NCBI GenBank assembly: GCA_035476575.1
Contig: DATILL010000014.1
Span: 1-17,515, forward strand
Direction of reading: 5' to 3'
Length of the DNA stretch: 17,515 bases
Source of the DNA: DATILL01 sp035476575
GTDB taxonomy: Bacteria > Actinomycetota > Actinomycetes > Mycobacteriales > JACQDL01
Part shown: in pieces, positions 1-6,023 of the stretch
Layout of the letters: each line of letters begins with the position of its first letter
Numbering within the stretch: the stretch's first letter is position 1
The notes under the pieces: model-generated
The model's input: only the letters and a program-made list of their open reading frames with translations
Told to the model about the DNA's origin: nothing
The model's database searches: none
Translations under genes and position numbers: made by a program

Positions 1-699
1 TCGTCGATCGTGCTCGTGGAGCGGTTGTTCCTCACTCACCGGGAGCGGGCGTGGGCCGGCTGGCGTGGTCTGGCGTTCGCTGCGCTCGCGTTGACGGTCC
101 TCGTCCCGCTCACCTACGGCGACCTTCCGCGCGTACCGGCCGGTCCGCTGCTTGCTGCCTGCGGCCTGTGCGTCCTGCTGGTCGTGTGCGCGTTCCTCAC
201 GGCACGCCTGCCTGACCGGCCGGCTGCGTCATCGCGAAGGCCGAGACCTCGCCTCCTCGGCGTTGTCGCGTTCGCCTGTGTGGCAGCTCACTTCGTGCTC
301 GTCTACGCCCTCCCGTCGACGGGCGTTCCCTGACCGGCCGGTGTTGCGATCGCACTCGCCCCGATCGCCGCGGGGGTCCTCCTCATCCGCCGCATGACGG
401 CAGGCGGCGGTGCTCAGGGGCCGGACGGGCTGCGCGTCGTCACCGGCATCCTCGCCTTCGTCATCCTTCTCGACGCCCTGGTCGGGCTCGGCGGCCGCTA
501 CGACCTCACCATCGGCGCACTCGCGACAACGCTCGCCCTGTGGTGGATTCACAGGCGAGGCCAAACGACCGTCCCCGTAGAACCCTCAAGACACCACGTC
601 GGCCAGTGTTCGGCACTGCTGAGCACCGCCGTGCACGGCGGTGCCGGGTACTCAGTCAATCCTCACGGTCTGATCATTCAGCCCGGATCCACCGGCTGA
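1..699 (+). pseudogene. Membrane protein fragment interrupted by an in-frame TGA
   Basis: The frame is open from the first base of the window, so the 5' end is missing. It encodes hydrophobic segments (starting GLAFAALALTVLVPL and AACGLCVLLVVCAF) separated by basic loops, then a third segment ending VYALPSTGVP and a TGA at 331-333. The same frame continues without a further stop to 699, and the text after the TGA is again a plausible membrane protein (AIALAPIAAGVLLIRRM, then VVTGILAFVILLDALVGL and IGALATTLALWWIHRR). Continuity of hydrophobic coding character across the stop suggests one gene broken by a nonsense change. Residues after about WWIHRRGQ (from roughly nt 560) look non-coding, so the original C-terminus may also be lost. 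I recognise no family. The alternative is two separate ORFs, 10-333 and 394-699, but no good ribosome binding site is seen before 394. Confidence 0.5.
623..644. repeat. Perfect 22-bp palindrome, possible terminator stem
   Basis: GCACCGCCGTG is followed directly by its exact reverse complement CACGGCGGTGC. As RNA this would form a GC-rich hairpin. No T-tract follows, so it may be a Rho-independent-like terminator of the actinobacterial type or a protein-binding site. It lies downstream of the decayed membrane gene, in the tail of its reading frame. Confidence 0.45.
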
Positions 700-990
700 T
701 AGCGGCGTGTATGGGCTGGGATGAGGGTGTGGGTGTCCTTTGGGCAGGGACGATGGGTCTTGCTGGAGGACGATCATGACCAAGTCTGGGGTGCACCCGC
801 GAGATGCGATCTTCCTACGCCGTCGCGAAGATCGACATTGCGTTTGATGATCCGCCTTGCGGTGGCTGGCTTGCCACCGGGTAACTACGGTGGGCATCCG
901 CCGTTTTGCTCACCGAAGTTCCTCACGTTTTTTGCGGGGTGCTCGGGTTGGCGGGCGGGTTTTGTCGGTGGGCCTGTTTATGCTTCTTGT
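700..990. other. Intergenic region before the DUF222/HNH gene
   Basis: I see no convincing gene in these 291 bases, although the frame of the next gene stays open back to 721. A short ORF (777-848, 23 codons, starting MTKSGVHPRD) has a good GGAGGA sequence at 764-769 but resembles nothing I know. A 7-bp inverted repeat (CGATCTT at 807-813, AAGATCG at 828-834) lies inside it. The base composition is visibly less GC-rich than the flanks. Confidence 0.4.
979..984 (+). promoter_or_regulatory. Candidate -10 element for a leaderless mRNA
   Basis: TATGCT fits the actinobacterial TANNNT -10 pattern and ends 6 bases before the ATG at 991, which would place the transcription start on or next to the start codon. 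No Shine-Dalgarno sequence is seen in the intervening bases or just upstream. No convincing -35 hexamer was found at normal spacing. Confidence 0.4.
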
Positions 991-2277
991 ATGTCGAACG
1001 CGGTCGCCCTGGTCGAGCAGGTCTCTGCTCTGCTTGACCTGTGTGGTGGTGTTGACTGGTCTTTGCTTTCCGATGCCGAGGTTGACGAGGTGTTGGTACG
1101 GGGGTTCCGGCAGGTCTCTCGGTTCACCGGTACGGTGCTGTTGCCGTTGGTGCGGGAGGCGGAGTCGCGTGGTCTTGCGTCCGCGCATGACGCGCCGGAC
1201 ATGCGGGCGTGGCTGCGGGGCTCGTTGAACGTGCGGCCGGCTGAGGCGGGGCGGCTGCTCCGGCTTGCCACGGCGCTGGACGACGACCTGCCCGAGACCG
1301 CCGCCGCGTTGGCCGGCGGGGCGGTCAGCGTCGATCACGCCCAGGTGGTCGCGGAGGCGATGCGGTCTCTTCCGGCGGAGACCCCGGCCGGTGTCCGGGC
1401 CGCGGCGGAGCGGGAGCTGGTCCGGCGCAGCGGGACGTTCAACCCCGATGAGGTCGCGCTGCTCGGCCGGCGGGTGCTGGAGGTGGTGGACCCCGACGGC
1501 AGCGCGGAGCTTCAGGCCCGGCAGGCCGAGCGGGAGGCCGCCGCGGCCCACACCCGGCGTGACCTGCGGATCTGTCCCGCCGGCCCGGGGCTGAAGCGGA
1601 TCTGCGGGTTCCTGGACACCGAGGGGGCGGAGACGCTGCGGGTGGCGCTGGACCCGCTGGCCGCGCCCCGCCCGGCCGACCCCGCCACCGGCGTCCGGGA
1701 CGAGCGCACCCACGGCCAGCGCATGGCCGACGCCCTCGTCGAGCTCGCCGAGTGGTCCCTGCGGATGGGGGACCTACCGGACAACGGCGGCGAACGCCCC
1801 ACCCTGGTCGTGACCATGCCGTATGACAAGCTCGCCGCCGCCACCGGCGTGGGGACCCTCGACAGCGGTGACGTCCTGCCCGCCAGCCAGGTCCGCCGGA
1901 TCGCCTGCGACGCCCACGTCATCCCCGCCGTTCTCGGCGGGGAGAGCCTGCCGCTGGACCTCGGCCGCGGCTCCCGGCACTACGTCGGCGCGGCGCGGCG
2001 GGCGATTGTTCTCCGGGACCGCGGGTGTGTCTTCCCTGGGTGTGACCGCCCCTACCAGTGGTGCCAGGTCCACCACTGCATCCACTGGGCCGACGGCGGA
2101 AGGACCGACCAGAACAACGGCGTGCTGTTGTGCGGACATCACCATAGAGTCATCCATCACAACGGCTGGGACGTGAGAACAGCGGAAGACGGGCTACCCG
2201 AGCTTATCCCACCACGGTCGATAGACCCGGAGCGTCAACCGGTCCGGCACCACCGACACCGAAAACGAACACCATGA
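991..2277 (+). CDS. DUF222 / HNH endonuclease domain protein (13E12-repeat type)
   Basis: This 428-residue protein has an N-terminal helical DUF222 region (about 10-320) and a C-terminal HNH nuclease fold (about 346-394). The HNH part shows a zinc-type CVFPGCD, then QVHHCIHWADGG, an Asn in DQNNGVLLC, and the HHH/H residues of GHHHRVIHHNGW. HNH nucleases hydrolyse DNA through a beta-beta-alpha metal site. The physiological role of the DUF222/HNH family (REP13E12 proteins in mycobacteria) is not established, and its multicopy, patchy distribution suggests association with mobile DNA. I chose ATG 991 because DUF222 similarity begins just after it and the upstream in-frame extension to 721 has no protein-like character. 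The gene stands alone, with hairpins downstream. The nuclease residues look intact. Confidence 0.88.
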   Translation: MSNAVALVEQVSALLDLCGGVDWSLLSDAEVDEVLVRGFRQVSRFTGTVLLPLVREAESRGLASAHDAPDMRAWLRGSLNVRPAEAGRLLRLATALDDDLPETAAALAGGAVSVDHAQVVAEAMRSLPAETPAGVRAAAERELVRRSGTFNPDEVALLGRRVLEVVDPDGSAELQARQAEREAAAAHTRRDLRICPAGPGLKRICGFLDTEGAETLRVALDPLAAPRPADPATGVRDERTHGQRMADALVELAEWSLRMGDLPDNGGERPTLVVTMPYDKLAAATGVGTLDSGDVLPASQVRRIACDAHVIPAVLGGESLPLDLGRGSRHYVGAARRAIVLRDRGCVFPGCDRPYQWCQVHHCIHWADGGRTDQNNGVLLCGHHHRVIHHNGWDVRTAEDGLPELIPPRSIDPERQPVRHHRHRKRTP

Positions 2278-2299
2278 AAAGTGAGACGGGAAAGGGTAG

Positions 2300-2324
2300 G
2301 CGCCGGCACCACAGGTGCCGGCGC
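2300..2324 (+). terminator. Hairpin terminator after the DUF222/HNH gene
   Basis: GCGCCGGCACC and GGTGCCGGCGC form a perfect 11-bp stem with a 3-base loop, starting 23 bases after the stop codon. No U-tract follows, which is common for actinobacterial terminators. Two more perfect stems follow at once: 2328-2334 with 2339-2345 (7 bp, 4-base loop), and 2352-2360 with 2363-2371 (9 bp as drawn, 8 bp with a 4-base loop). Confidence 0.65.
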
Positions 2325-2459
2325 GCAAGGCCCGGGCACGGGCCTCAGGCCGGGCTGCCCCTGGGCAGCCCCTGCCGGCCACGATCGAGCTACCCCGACG
2401 GTCCCGAGATGTACCCGATGTGGCGCCCGGCGCTCCGCTGAGCGCGGCCGCCACCGGCA

Positions 2460-2489
2460 GGAGCACTGGTGGGCCTCGCCCAGTGCTCC
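2460..2489. repeat. 10-bp stem inverted repeat in the intergenic region
   Basis: GGAGCACTGG (2460-2469) and CCAGTGCTCC (2480-2489) are exact reverse complements around a 10-base loop. It lies in the 385-base gap between the HNH gene and the first HTH-membrane gene. It could be a further terminator stem or part of the leader of the downstream operon. The rest of 2372-2662 shows no gene that I can support. Confidence 0.45.
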
Positions 2490-2662
2490 GACCCGCGGCG
2501 GATGAATCAGCGCTGGGCGTGTCGTGCTCTGGTTCGCTGGATGCGCCGCACGCTCTGTCCGTCCGGTGTTTTCGTTGGCGCCGGGTAGGGACCTGGGGCG
2601 GGGGAGGCGCGACGTCGCCAGATCCAGAAGGTTGCCAGACCCAGGAGGAGGGTGAAGATCAG

Positions 2663-3472
2663 ATGGCTCAGTGGAAGCCGTTGCCCGATGATCTTGAGCC
2701 GCAGGTGTTCCGGCTGGTCGTGCGCCTGCGCGAGCTCCGGGACCAGCTTGGGGTCAGCATGTCGGCGCTGGCACGGAAGACGCCGTACAGCAAGTCCTCG
2801 TGGGCGCGATATCTCAGCGGCAGGACGCTGCCGCCGCGTGGGGCCGTCGAGGCGTTGAGCCGTTTGGCCGGGGCCGATCCGGCGCGGCTGCTGGCGCTGT
2901 GGGAGCTGGCCGCGCAGGCGCCGCGGGCGGGACGCCGGCCGGACGAGGGCACCCAGACCGGGCCGCGGGTGGGCATCCAGACCGGGCCGCACGAGGGCAT
3001 CCAGAACGAGGGCACCCAGACCGGGCCGGACCCGGCCGGCACCCGGCCGGGCCAGTCGCGGCGGGCACGAACAGTGGCGGCGGCTGCCGGAGCGGTGGTG
3101 CTGGCCGGTCTCGGCCTGGTGGCCTGGCTGACCAGCGGCGGCCACGCGTTCACCCAGGCGCACTCCGGGTCATCGTCGGCGCAGCGGCCCGGCGTGCTGC
3201 CCGCCGGTTACGGCTGCACCTACGCCTGGCGCGACGGCCGCCTGTACGCCGGGCACAGCACCACCTCCGATCGTCTCGTCGCGCTCAACGCCGGCAGTGA
3301 GGACGCCGTCGAGGTGCAGTGCCTGCTCAAGCATCACGGCTTGTCCCCGGGGCGGGTCGACGGCCTGTTCGGGGAGCACACCGAGCAGGCGGTCAAGCGG
3401 TTGCAGCGGGCCGGCGGCGCCGTGGTGGACGGAATGGTGGGGCCGCGGACATGGGCTCTGCTCCGCAGGTAA
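2663..3472 (+). CDS. Membrane-anchored HTH protein with extracytoplasmic peptidoglycan-binding domain
   Basis: This 269-residue protein begins at ATG 2663, with AGGAGGAG at 2643-2650 (spacing about 12). Residues about 12-85 form an XRE-like helix-turn-helix region containing YSKSSWARYLSG and LPPRGAVEALSRLAG. A hydrophilic linker (95-122) contains repeated TQTGP/IQTGP units. One membrane helix lies at about 137-157. The C-terminal 60 residues match the peptidoglycan-binding 1 pattern (AVEVQCLLKHHGL, VDGLFGEHTEQAVKRLQ, VDGMVGPRTWALL). The topology is therefore a cytoplasmic DNA-binding domain and an extracytoplasmic wall-binding domain on a single helix, as in one-component membrane regulators. 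That it senses wall state is inference. The gene overlaps the next gene by 22 nt, which encodes a paralogous HTH half. Target genes are unknown. Confidence 0.82.
   Translation: MAQWKPLPDDLEPQVFRLVVRLRELRDQLGVSMSALARKTPYSKSSWARYLSGRTLPPRGAVEALSRLAGADPARLLALWELAAQAPRAGRRPDEGTQTGPRVGIQTGPHEGIQNEGTQTGPDPAGTRPGQSRRARTVAAAAGAVVLAGLGLVAWLTSGGHAFTQAHSGSSSAQRPGVLPAGYGCTYAWRDGRLYAGHSTTSDRLVALNAGSEDAVEVQCLLKHHGLSPGRVDGLFGEHTEQAVKRLQRAGGAVVDGMVGPRTWALLRR
2947..3028 (+). repeat. Degenerate in-frame repeat encoding the TQTGP linker
   Basis: A 19-bp unit, GGGCAYCCAGACCGGGCCG, occurs at 2947-2965, 2971-2989 and 3010-3028, with a partial copy from 2995. The intervals are multiples of three, so the reading frame is kept. 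The repeat encodes the linker between the HTH and the membrane helix, whose length is therefore likely to vary between strains. Confidence 0.7.
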
Positions 3473-4329
3473 GCGGCCGGTGGCGGCCGCTGCCCGACTC
3501 GCTCGACCCGGACGTGGCCTACCTCGTGGGCCTGCTGCGTGAGCTGAAGGACCGCTCCGGCCTGAGCCTGGCGGCGCTGGCCGTCAGGACGGCGTACAGC
3601 AAGTCCTCGTGGGAGCGGTACCTCAACGGCACGGCACTGCCGCCCGGGCATGCCGTCGAGGCGCTCGGGCGGCTGGCGGGTGAGCCGGCCGACCGGTTGC
3701 TGGCACTGTGGGAGCGGGCCGAGGCACGCTGGAGCGGACGCGCCGCCCGAGCCCGGCCAGCGGTCCACAGCCCGCGGCCAGCCGCCGCGGACCGCGACCG
3801 TGAGCCCGACCCGCCGCCGCCCCACGGCCGCCCGCGGGCGCTGGTCGCGCTGGTCGCCCTGGCCGTGCTGGTGGCATGCGGCGTTGTGGTCGGCCTCGTC
3901 GCGCTGGCAGGCCCGGGCGGCGTCCCGGGCACCTCCGCGCCCACCGGGCCGCCGTCCTCGGCTGCCCCGCTGCCGCTCACCGTCGGCTGCGACGGCGTGC
4001 GGTGCGCGGGCGAGGACCCGCGGGACACGGCGTGCGCCGTCGACGCCACGTCGTCGGCCGAGCTGCGGGTCGGGAACGCCGACCTGGAGCTGCGTACCAG
4101 CGACCAGTGCGCGGCCGCATGGGCGCGGGTCTCGCACGCGACGGCCGGCACGCAGGTGCAGGTGGTTGACCAGGACGGCCGGACCGAGACGGTCACCATC
4201 GCCGGCACCGCCGCCGAGGGGTACGTCCACACCCCAATGATCCCGGCGGACCGGCACGTCCCCATGCGGGCCTGTCTCAAGCCATTCCACGGCAACCTCC
4301 ACTGCACCCCCTGGAGAGCCACAGCCTGA
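3451..4329 (+). CDS. Membrane-anchored HTH protein with extracytoplasmic DUF2690 domain
   Basis: This 292-residue protein starts at ATG 3451 inside the end of the previous gene (GGTGGGG lies 9 bases upstream), so translation is probably coupled. Residues about 11-92 form a helix-turn-helix region closely resembling that of the upstream gene (WRPLPDSLDP, YSKSSWERYLNG, LPPGHAVEALGRLAG). A Pro/Arg-rich linker and one membrane helix (about 129-153) follow. The C-terminal part (about 177-292) matches DUF2690 in its Cys pattern: GCDGVRCAGEDP, DTACAVDA, ELRTSDQCAAAWAR. The Cys residues are likely disulphide-bonded outside the cell. DUF2690 is known from actinobacterial proteins of this HTH-membrane layout but has no defined ligand. 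A sensor-regulator role is inferred. Confidence 0.8.
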   Translation: MGSAPQVSGRWRPLPDSLDPDVAYLVGLLRELKDRSGLSLAALAVRTAYSKSSWERYLNGTALPPGHAVEALGRLAGEPADRLLALWERAEARWSGRAARARPAVHSPRPAAADRDREPDPPPPHGRPRALVALVALAVLVACGVVVGLVALAGPGGVPGTSAPTGPPSSAAPLPLTVGCDGVRCAGEDPRDTACAVDATSSAELRVGNADLELRTSDQCAAAWARVSHATAGTQVQVVDQDGRTETVTIAGTAAEGYVHTPMIPADRHVPMRACLKPFHGNLHCTPWRATA

Positions 4330-4338
4330 GTCGGCACC

Positions 4339-4366
4339 GCCCTGCCGAGCTTGCGCCCGGCAGGGC
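4339..4366. terminator. Bidirectional terminator between convergent genes
   Basis: GCCCTGCCG (4339-4347) and CGGCAGGGC (4358-4366) form a perfect 9-bp stem with a 10-base loop. It lies in the 54-base gap between the stop codons of the DUF2690 gene (plus) and the secreted-protein gene (minus), and can serve both. Confidence 0.65.
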
Positions 4367-4383
4367 ATAGCCGGGGTTATGGA

Positions 4384-4947
4384 TCAGATGCAGTAGAAGT
4401 GGTTCGCTGTGCTGTACGCCCAGGCCGGCGTGCTGAACCGCCCGTCCTTTTCGACCTGGATCCACACGGCCGAACGGTAGTAGTGCACCGTGTTCACGTG
4501 GGTGCAGCTCCGGTACACAGTCTGCACCTTGCCGCGGCACGCCTTCCACGACCCGCCATTGTGGGCAAACGTCCGCCACACCCTGTGGTGTGCGTCGTAC
4601 TGCTCCAGATCAACCCCCATGTGGCAGGCGTCGGGCTTTCCCCGGGTCCCGCCGCAGCTCACGAACTTGCCTTCGGCATAGATGTTCCTGCTGGAGTGCG
4701 TCAGGGTAAATGGCGTGGTGGCGGACACCTTGCACCAGGCGATCCATTGGGCGTTCGCCTGGGTGTTCGCCCGATCGGCGGTCGACGCGGGCCGAACGCC
4801 GGACGACGCCGCGGCAGGCTGGACCGTCGAGACCTGGGACACGGGCACCGGCCTCGCGCCGGCCGCGTTGGCGAGATCGGTCGGCGCCGAGACCAGCAGT
4901 GTCACGGCCGCCGCTCCGGCCATCCAGAGAACGTTGCGGAGCTTCAT
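4384..4947 (-). CDS. Secreted six-cysteine protein of unknown function
   Basis: This 187-residue protein starts at the minus-strand ATG whose first base is 4947, with GAGGGAG (complement of 4954-4960) 6 bases upstream. It has a clear Sec signal peptide: Lys and Arg near the N-terminus, a hydrophobic core (MAGAAAVTLLVSA) and a probable cleavage site after about residue 28 (ANA-AG). A Ser/Ala/Val-rich spacer (30-62) precedes a compact domain that is rich in aromatic residues and likely beta-stranded, with six cysteines (in AWCKV, VSCGG, DACHM, KACRG, RSCTH and the penultimate FYCI). An even number of Cys in an exported domain suggests three disulphides. I do not recognise the family. It converges on the two HTH-membrane genes, so it could be a ligand or target of them, but nothing in the sequence proves this. 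Confidence 0.75.
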   Translation of the reverse strand: MKLRNVLWMAGAAAVTLLVSAPTDLANAAGARPVPVSQVSTVQPAAASSGVRPASTADRANTQANAQWIAWCKVSATTPFTLTHSSRNIYAEGKFVSCGGTRGKPDACHMGVDLEQYDAHHRVWRTFAHNGGSWKACRGKVQTVYRSCTHVNTVHYYRSAVWIQVEKDGRFSTPAWAYSTANHFYCI

Positions 4948-5400
4948 GCCTTACTCCCTCGTCAGGTTGGTGCGGCGCGTACGTCGGCCGCGCCGCGGGC
5001 TTGCCTGCCATGCTGCGGGCGGGGCCGCGGACGGCAACAGGCCTGCCGGCCAGCGCGGGCCAACATGGGATGTCCCCTGCTCTGACCTGCGGGGATGGGC
5101 GTCCCGCTGGCTCATCGCCGGGACGCGTGCAGCGGTCCCACGCCTGGGCGTGGAGCCTGCCGGCCGGCCCGCGGCACCCCAGGGGCTTCCGCCGCGGCGC
5201 ACGTTGCGGAAACGTGCGGCCCGGACCGCTGCCACCCGAACGCACCGCAGCCACGTCGCGGGGGCCGGCGTAAAAATCGCGTGAAGACCGGGGCTGGCGG
5301 CGTAGAGATCGCGTCAGCATCCGCGCTGCCGGCGGCGGCGTGTTGTTGCCTGCTGCATAGCCCGCCTCGCTGGCGGGCCCGGTGCGCAGGGAGGCGTGTC
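4948..5400. other. Divergent intergenic region upstream of the kdp locus
   Basis: These 453 bases separate the secreted-protein gene (minus) from the kdp-associated genes (plus) and should hold both promoters. I saw no convincing coding region. Structures present are an 8-bp stem GCGGCGCG/CGCGCCGC (4972-4979, 4989-4996) in the leader of the minus gene; an 8-bp stem CGCACGTT/AACGTGCG with a 5-base loop (5198-5218); two 16-bp direct repeats (5267-5282, 5299-5314); and a 7-bp stem GCCCGCC/GGCGGGC (5360-5378) just before the plus-gene ribosome site. I looked for the c-di-AMP (ydaO) riboswitch core and did not find it. Confidence 0.5.
5267..5314 (+). promoter_or_regulatory. Pair of direct repeats, candidate regulator sites for kdp
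   Basis: GGCGTAAAAATCGCGT (5267-5282) and GGCGTAGAGATCGCGT (5299-5314) match at 14 of 16 positions and are 32 bp apart start to start, about three helical turns. They lie 87-134 bp upstream of the first gene of the kdp cluster. Direct repeats with whole-turn spacing are typical of OmpR-family response regulator sites. KdpE binding is a guess. Confidence 0.35.
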
Positions 5401-5805
5401 GTGCGGTGCTCCTCAGGTGTCGGGCGGCGTGTGCCGGAGCCAGGCCGGGCGGACACCGGCGTGCTGGCGGGCGCGGGGTCGGTGGCGGTGGTCGCGGGGT
5501 GTTTCGCGGCGGCGGTCGTGCCGGCGCACCTGCCCGGGCAGCGGCTGGCGGTGCTGGCGGTAGCGGTGGCCGGGTTCGCGCTGGTGGCCGACGACGCGGT
5601 CGCCGCACTGGCGACGGCGGGCCTGGCCTGGCTGTGCTGCGACGGGTTCCTGGTGGACCAGTACGGCGAGCTGCGCTGGCACGGTCACGCGGACGCGGTA
5701 CGGCTCGGCGTGCTGGCCCTGGCCGCCGCGACCGGGACAGGGCTGGGGTGGCTGGTCAGGGTCATCTCGTTACAGGGGATCGGAGCTGAGAGCTCGCATG
5801 GCTGA
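5401..5805 (+). CDS. Small membrane protein at the head of the kdp cluster
   Basis: This 134-residue protein starts at GTG 5401, with GGGAGG 6 bases upstream. The frame is open further upstream (to 5095), but that part is Arg/Pro-rich and has no good start. About three to four hydrophobic segments are visible (from TGVLAGAGSVAVVAGCF, LAVLAVAVAGFALVADDAV, ALATAGLAWLCC and VRLGVLALAAATGTGLGW), with a Cys pair in the middle. I recognise no domain. It overlaps the following 27-codon ORF by 8 nt and runs in line with kdpFABCD, so it is probably co-transcribed. A role as an accessory or sensor protein of the K+ pump is inferred from position only. Confidence 0.65.
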   Translation: MRCSSGVGRRVPEPGRADTGVLAGAGSVAVVAGCFAAAVVPAHLPGQRLAVLAVAVAGFALVADDAVAALATAGLAWLCCDGFLVDQYGELRWHGHADAVRLGVLALAAATGTGLGWLVRVISLQGIGAESSHG

Positions 5806-5881
5806 TGTGGTGTTCGTTGCGCTGACGGTGGCGGTGTTCGCCTTGTTCGGTGTGGTTGTGCGGGCGGTGGGCCGGCTGTGA
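5798..5881 (+). CDS. 27-residue single-helix membrane peptide upstream of kdpF
   Basis: This ORF, too short for routine gene calling, begins MADVVFVALTVAVFALFGVV and ends in a short basic tail (RAVGRL). It is one membrane helix with a positive C-terminal end, and so resembles KdpF in design. It overlaps the previous gene by 8 nt and has GAGAG 5 bases before the ATG. From memory, similar tiny ORFs starting MAD-V-F sit before kdpF in other actinobacteria; I could not check this. It may be an extra small subunit or stabiliser of the Kdp complex. The alternative is an unexpressed ORF. Confidence 0.6.
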   Translation: MADVVFVALTVAVFALFGVVVRAVGRL

Positions 5882-5933
5882 GCCACGCGACGAGAATGCC
5901 CCACGGGCTCCGCGTTTCCGTGAGGGCCGGGAT

Positions 5934-6023
5934 ATGAGTGTTGACAATGTGGTCGGTTTGGTGTTGGCCGTGGCGTTGACGGTGTTCATGGTGGTCGCGC
6001 TGCTGAACCCGGAGCGGTTCTAG
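5934..6023 (+). CDS. kdpF: K+-transporting ATPase subunit KdpF
   Basis: This 29-residue, one-helix protein (starting MSVDNVVGLVLAVALTVF and ending LLNPERF) has the length and the C-terminal P-E-RF ending typical of KdpF. KdpF is a small lipid-like stabilising subunit that packs against KdpA in the KdpFABC complex. GAGGG at 5922-5926 lies 7 bases before the ATG. The stop codon TAG is directly followed by the kdpA ATG at 6024, so translation is coupled. Confidence 0.9.
   Translation: MSVDNVVGLVLAVALTVFMVVALLNPERF

Noticed and set aside
777..848. 23-codon ORF starting MTKSGVHPRD with a good GGAGGA sequence
   Set aside because: No family or structural feature is recognisable, and one ribosome site is too little evidence. 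It is mentioned in the intergenic entry only.
721..990. N-terminal extension of the DUF222/HNH protein to 721
   Set aside because: The extension has no family character and no good ribosome site. DUF222 sequence begins just after ATG 991.
2507..2660. Minus-strand stretch reading as a membrane helix (LIFTLLLGLATFWIWRRR)
   Set aside because: No start codon or ribosome site precedes the hydrophobic run. The hydrophobic residues come from the complement of the purine-rich ribosome site region of the plus-strand gene.
2947..3028. CRISPR-like array
   Set aside because: The repeats are in-frame coding repeats of a protein linker with no unique spacers.
4948..5400. c-di-AMP (ydaO-type) riboswitch in the long leader before the kdp genes
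   Set aside because: The location would fit K+ control, but I could not find the conserved core (such as the GACAGCTAAC-type segment) on either strand. Only simple hairpins and direct repeats are seen.
5095..5400. Longer version of the small membrane protein before kdp
   Set aside because: The upstream part is Arg/Pro/Gly-rich without domain character, and a strong GGGAGG site supports GTG 5401.
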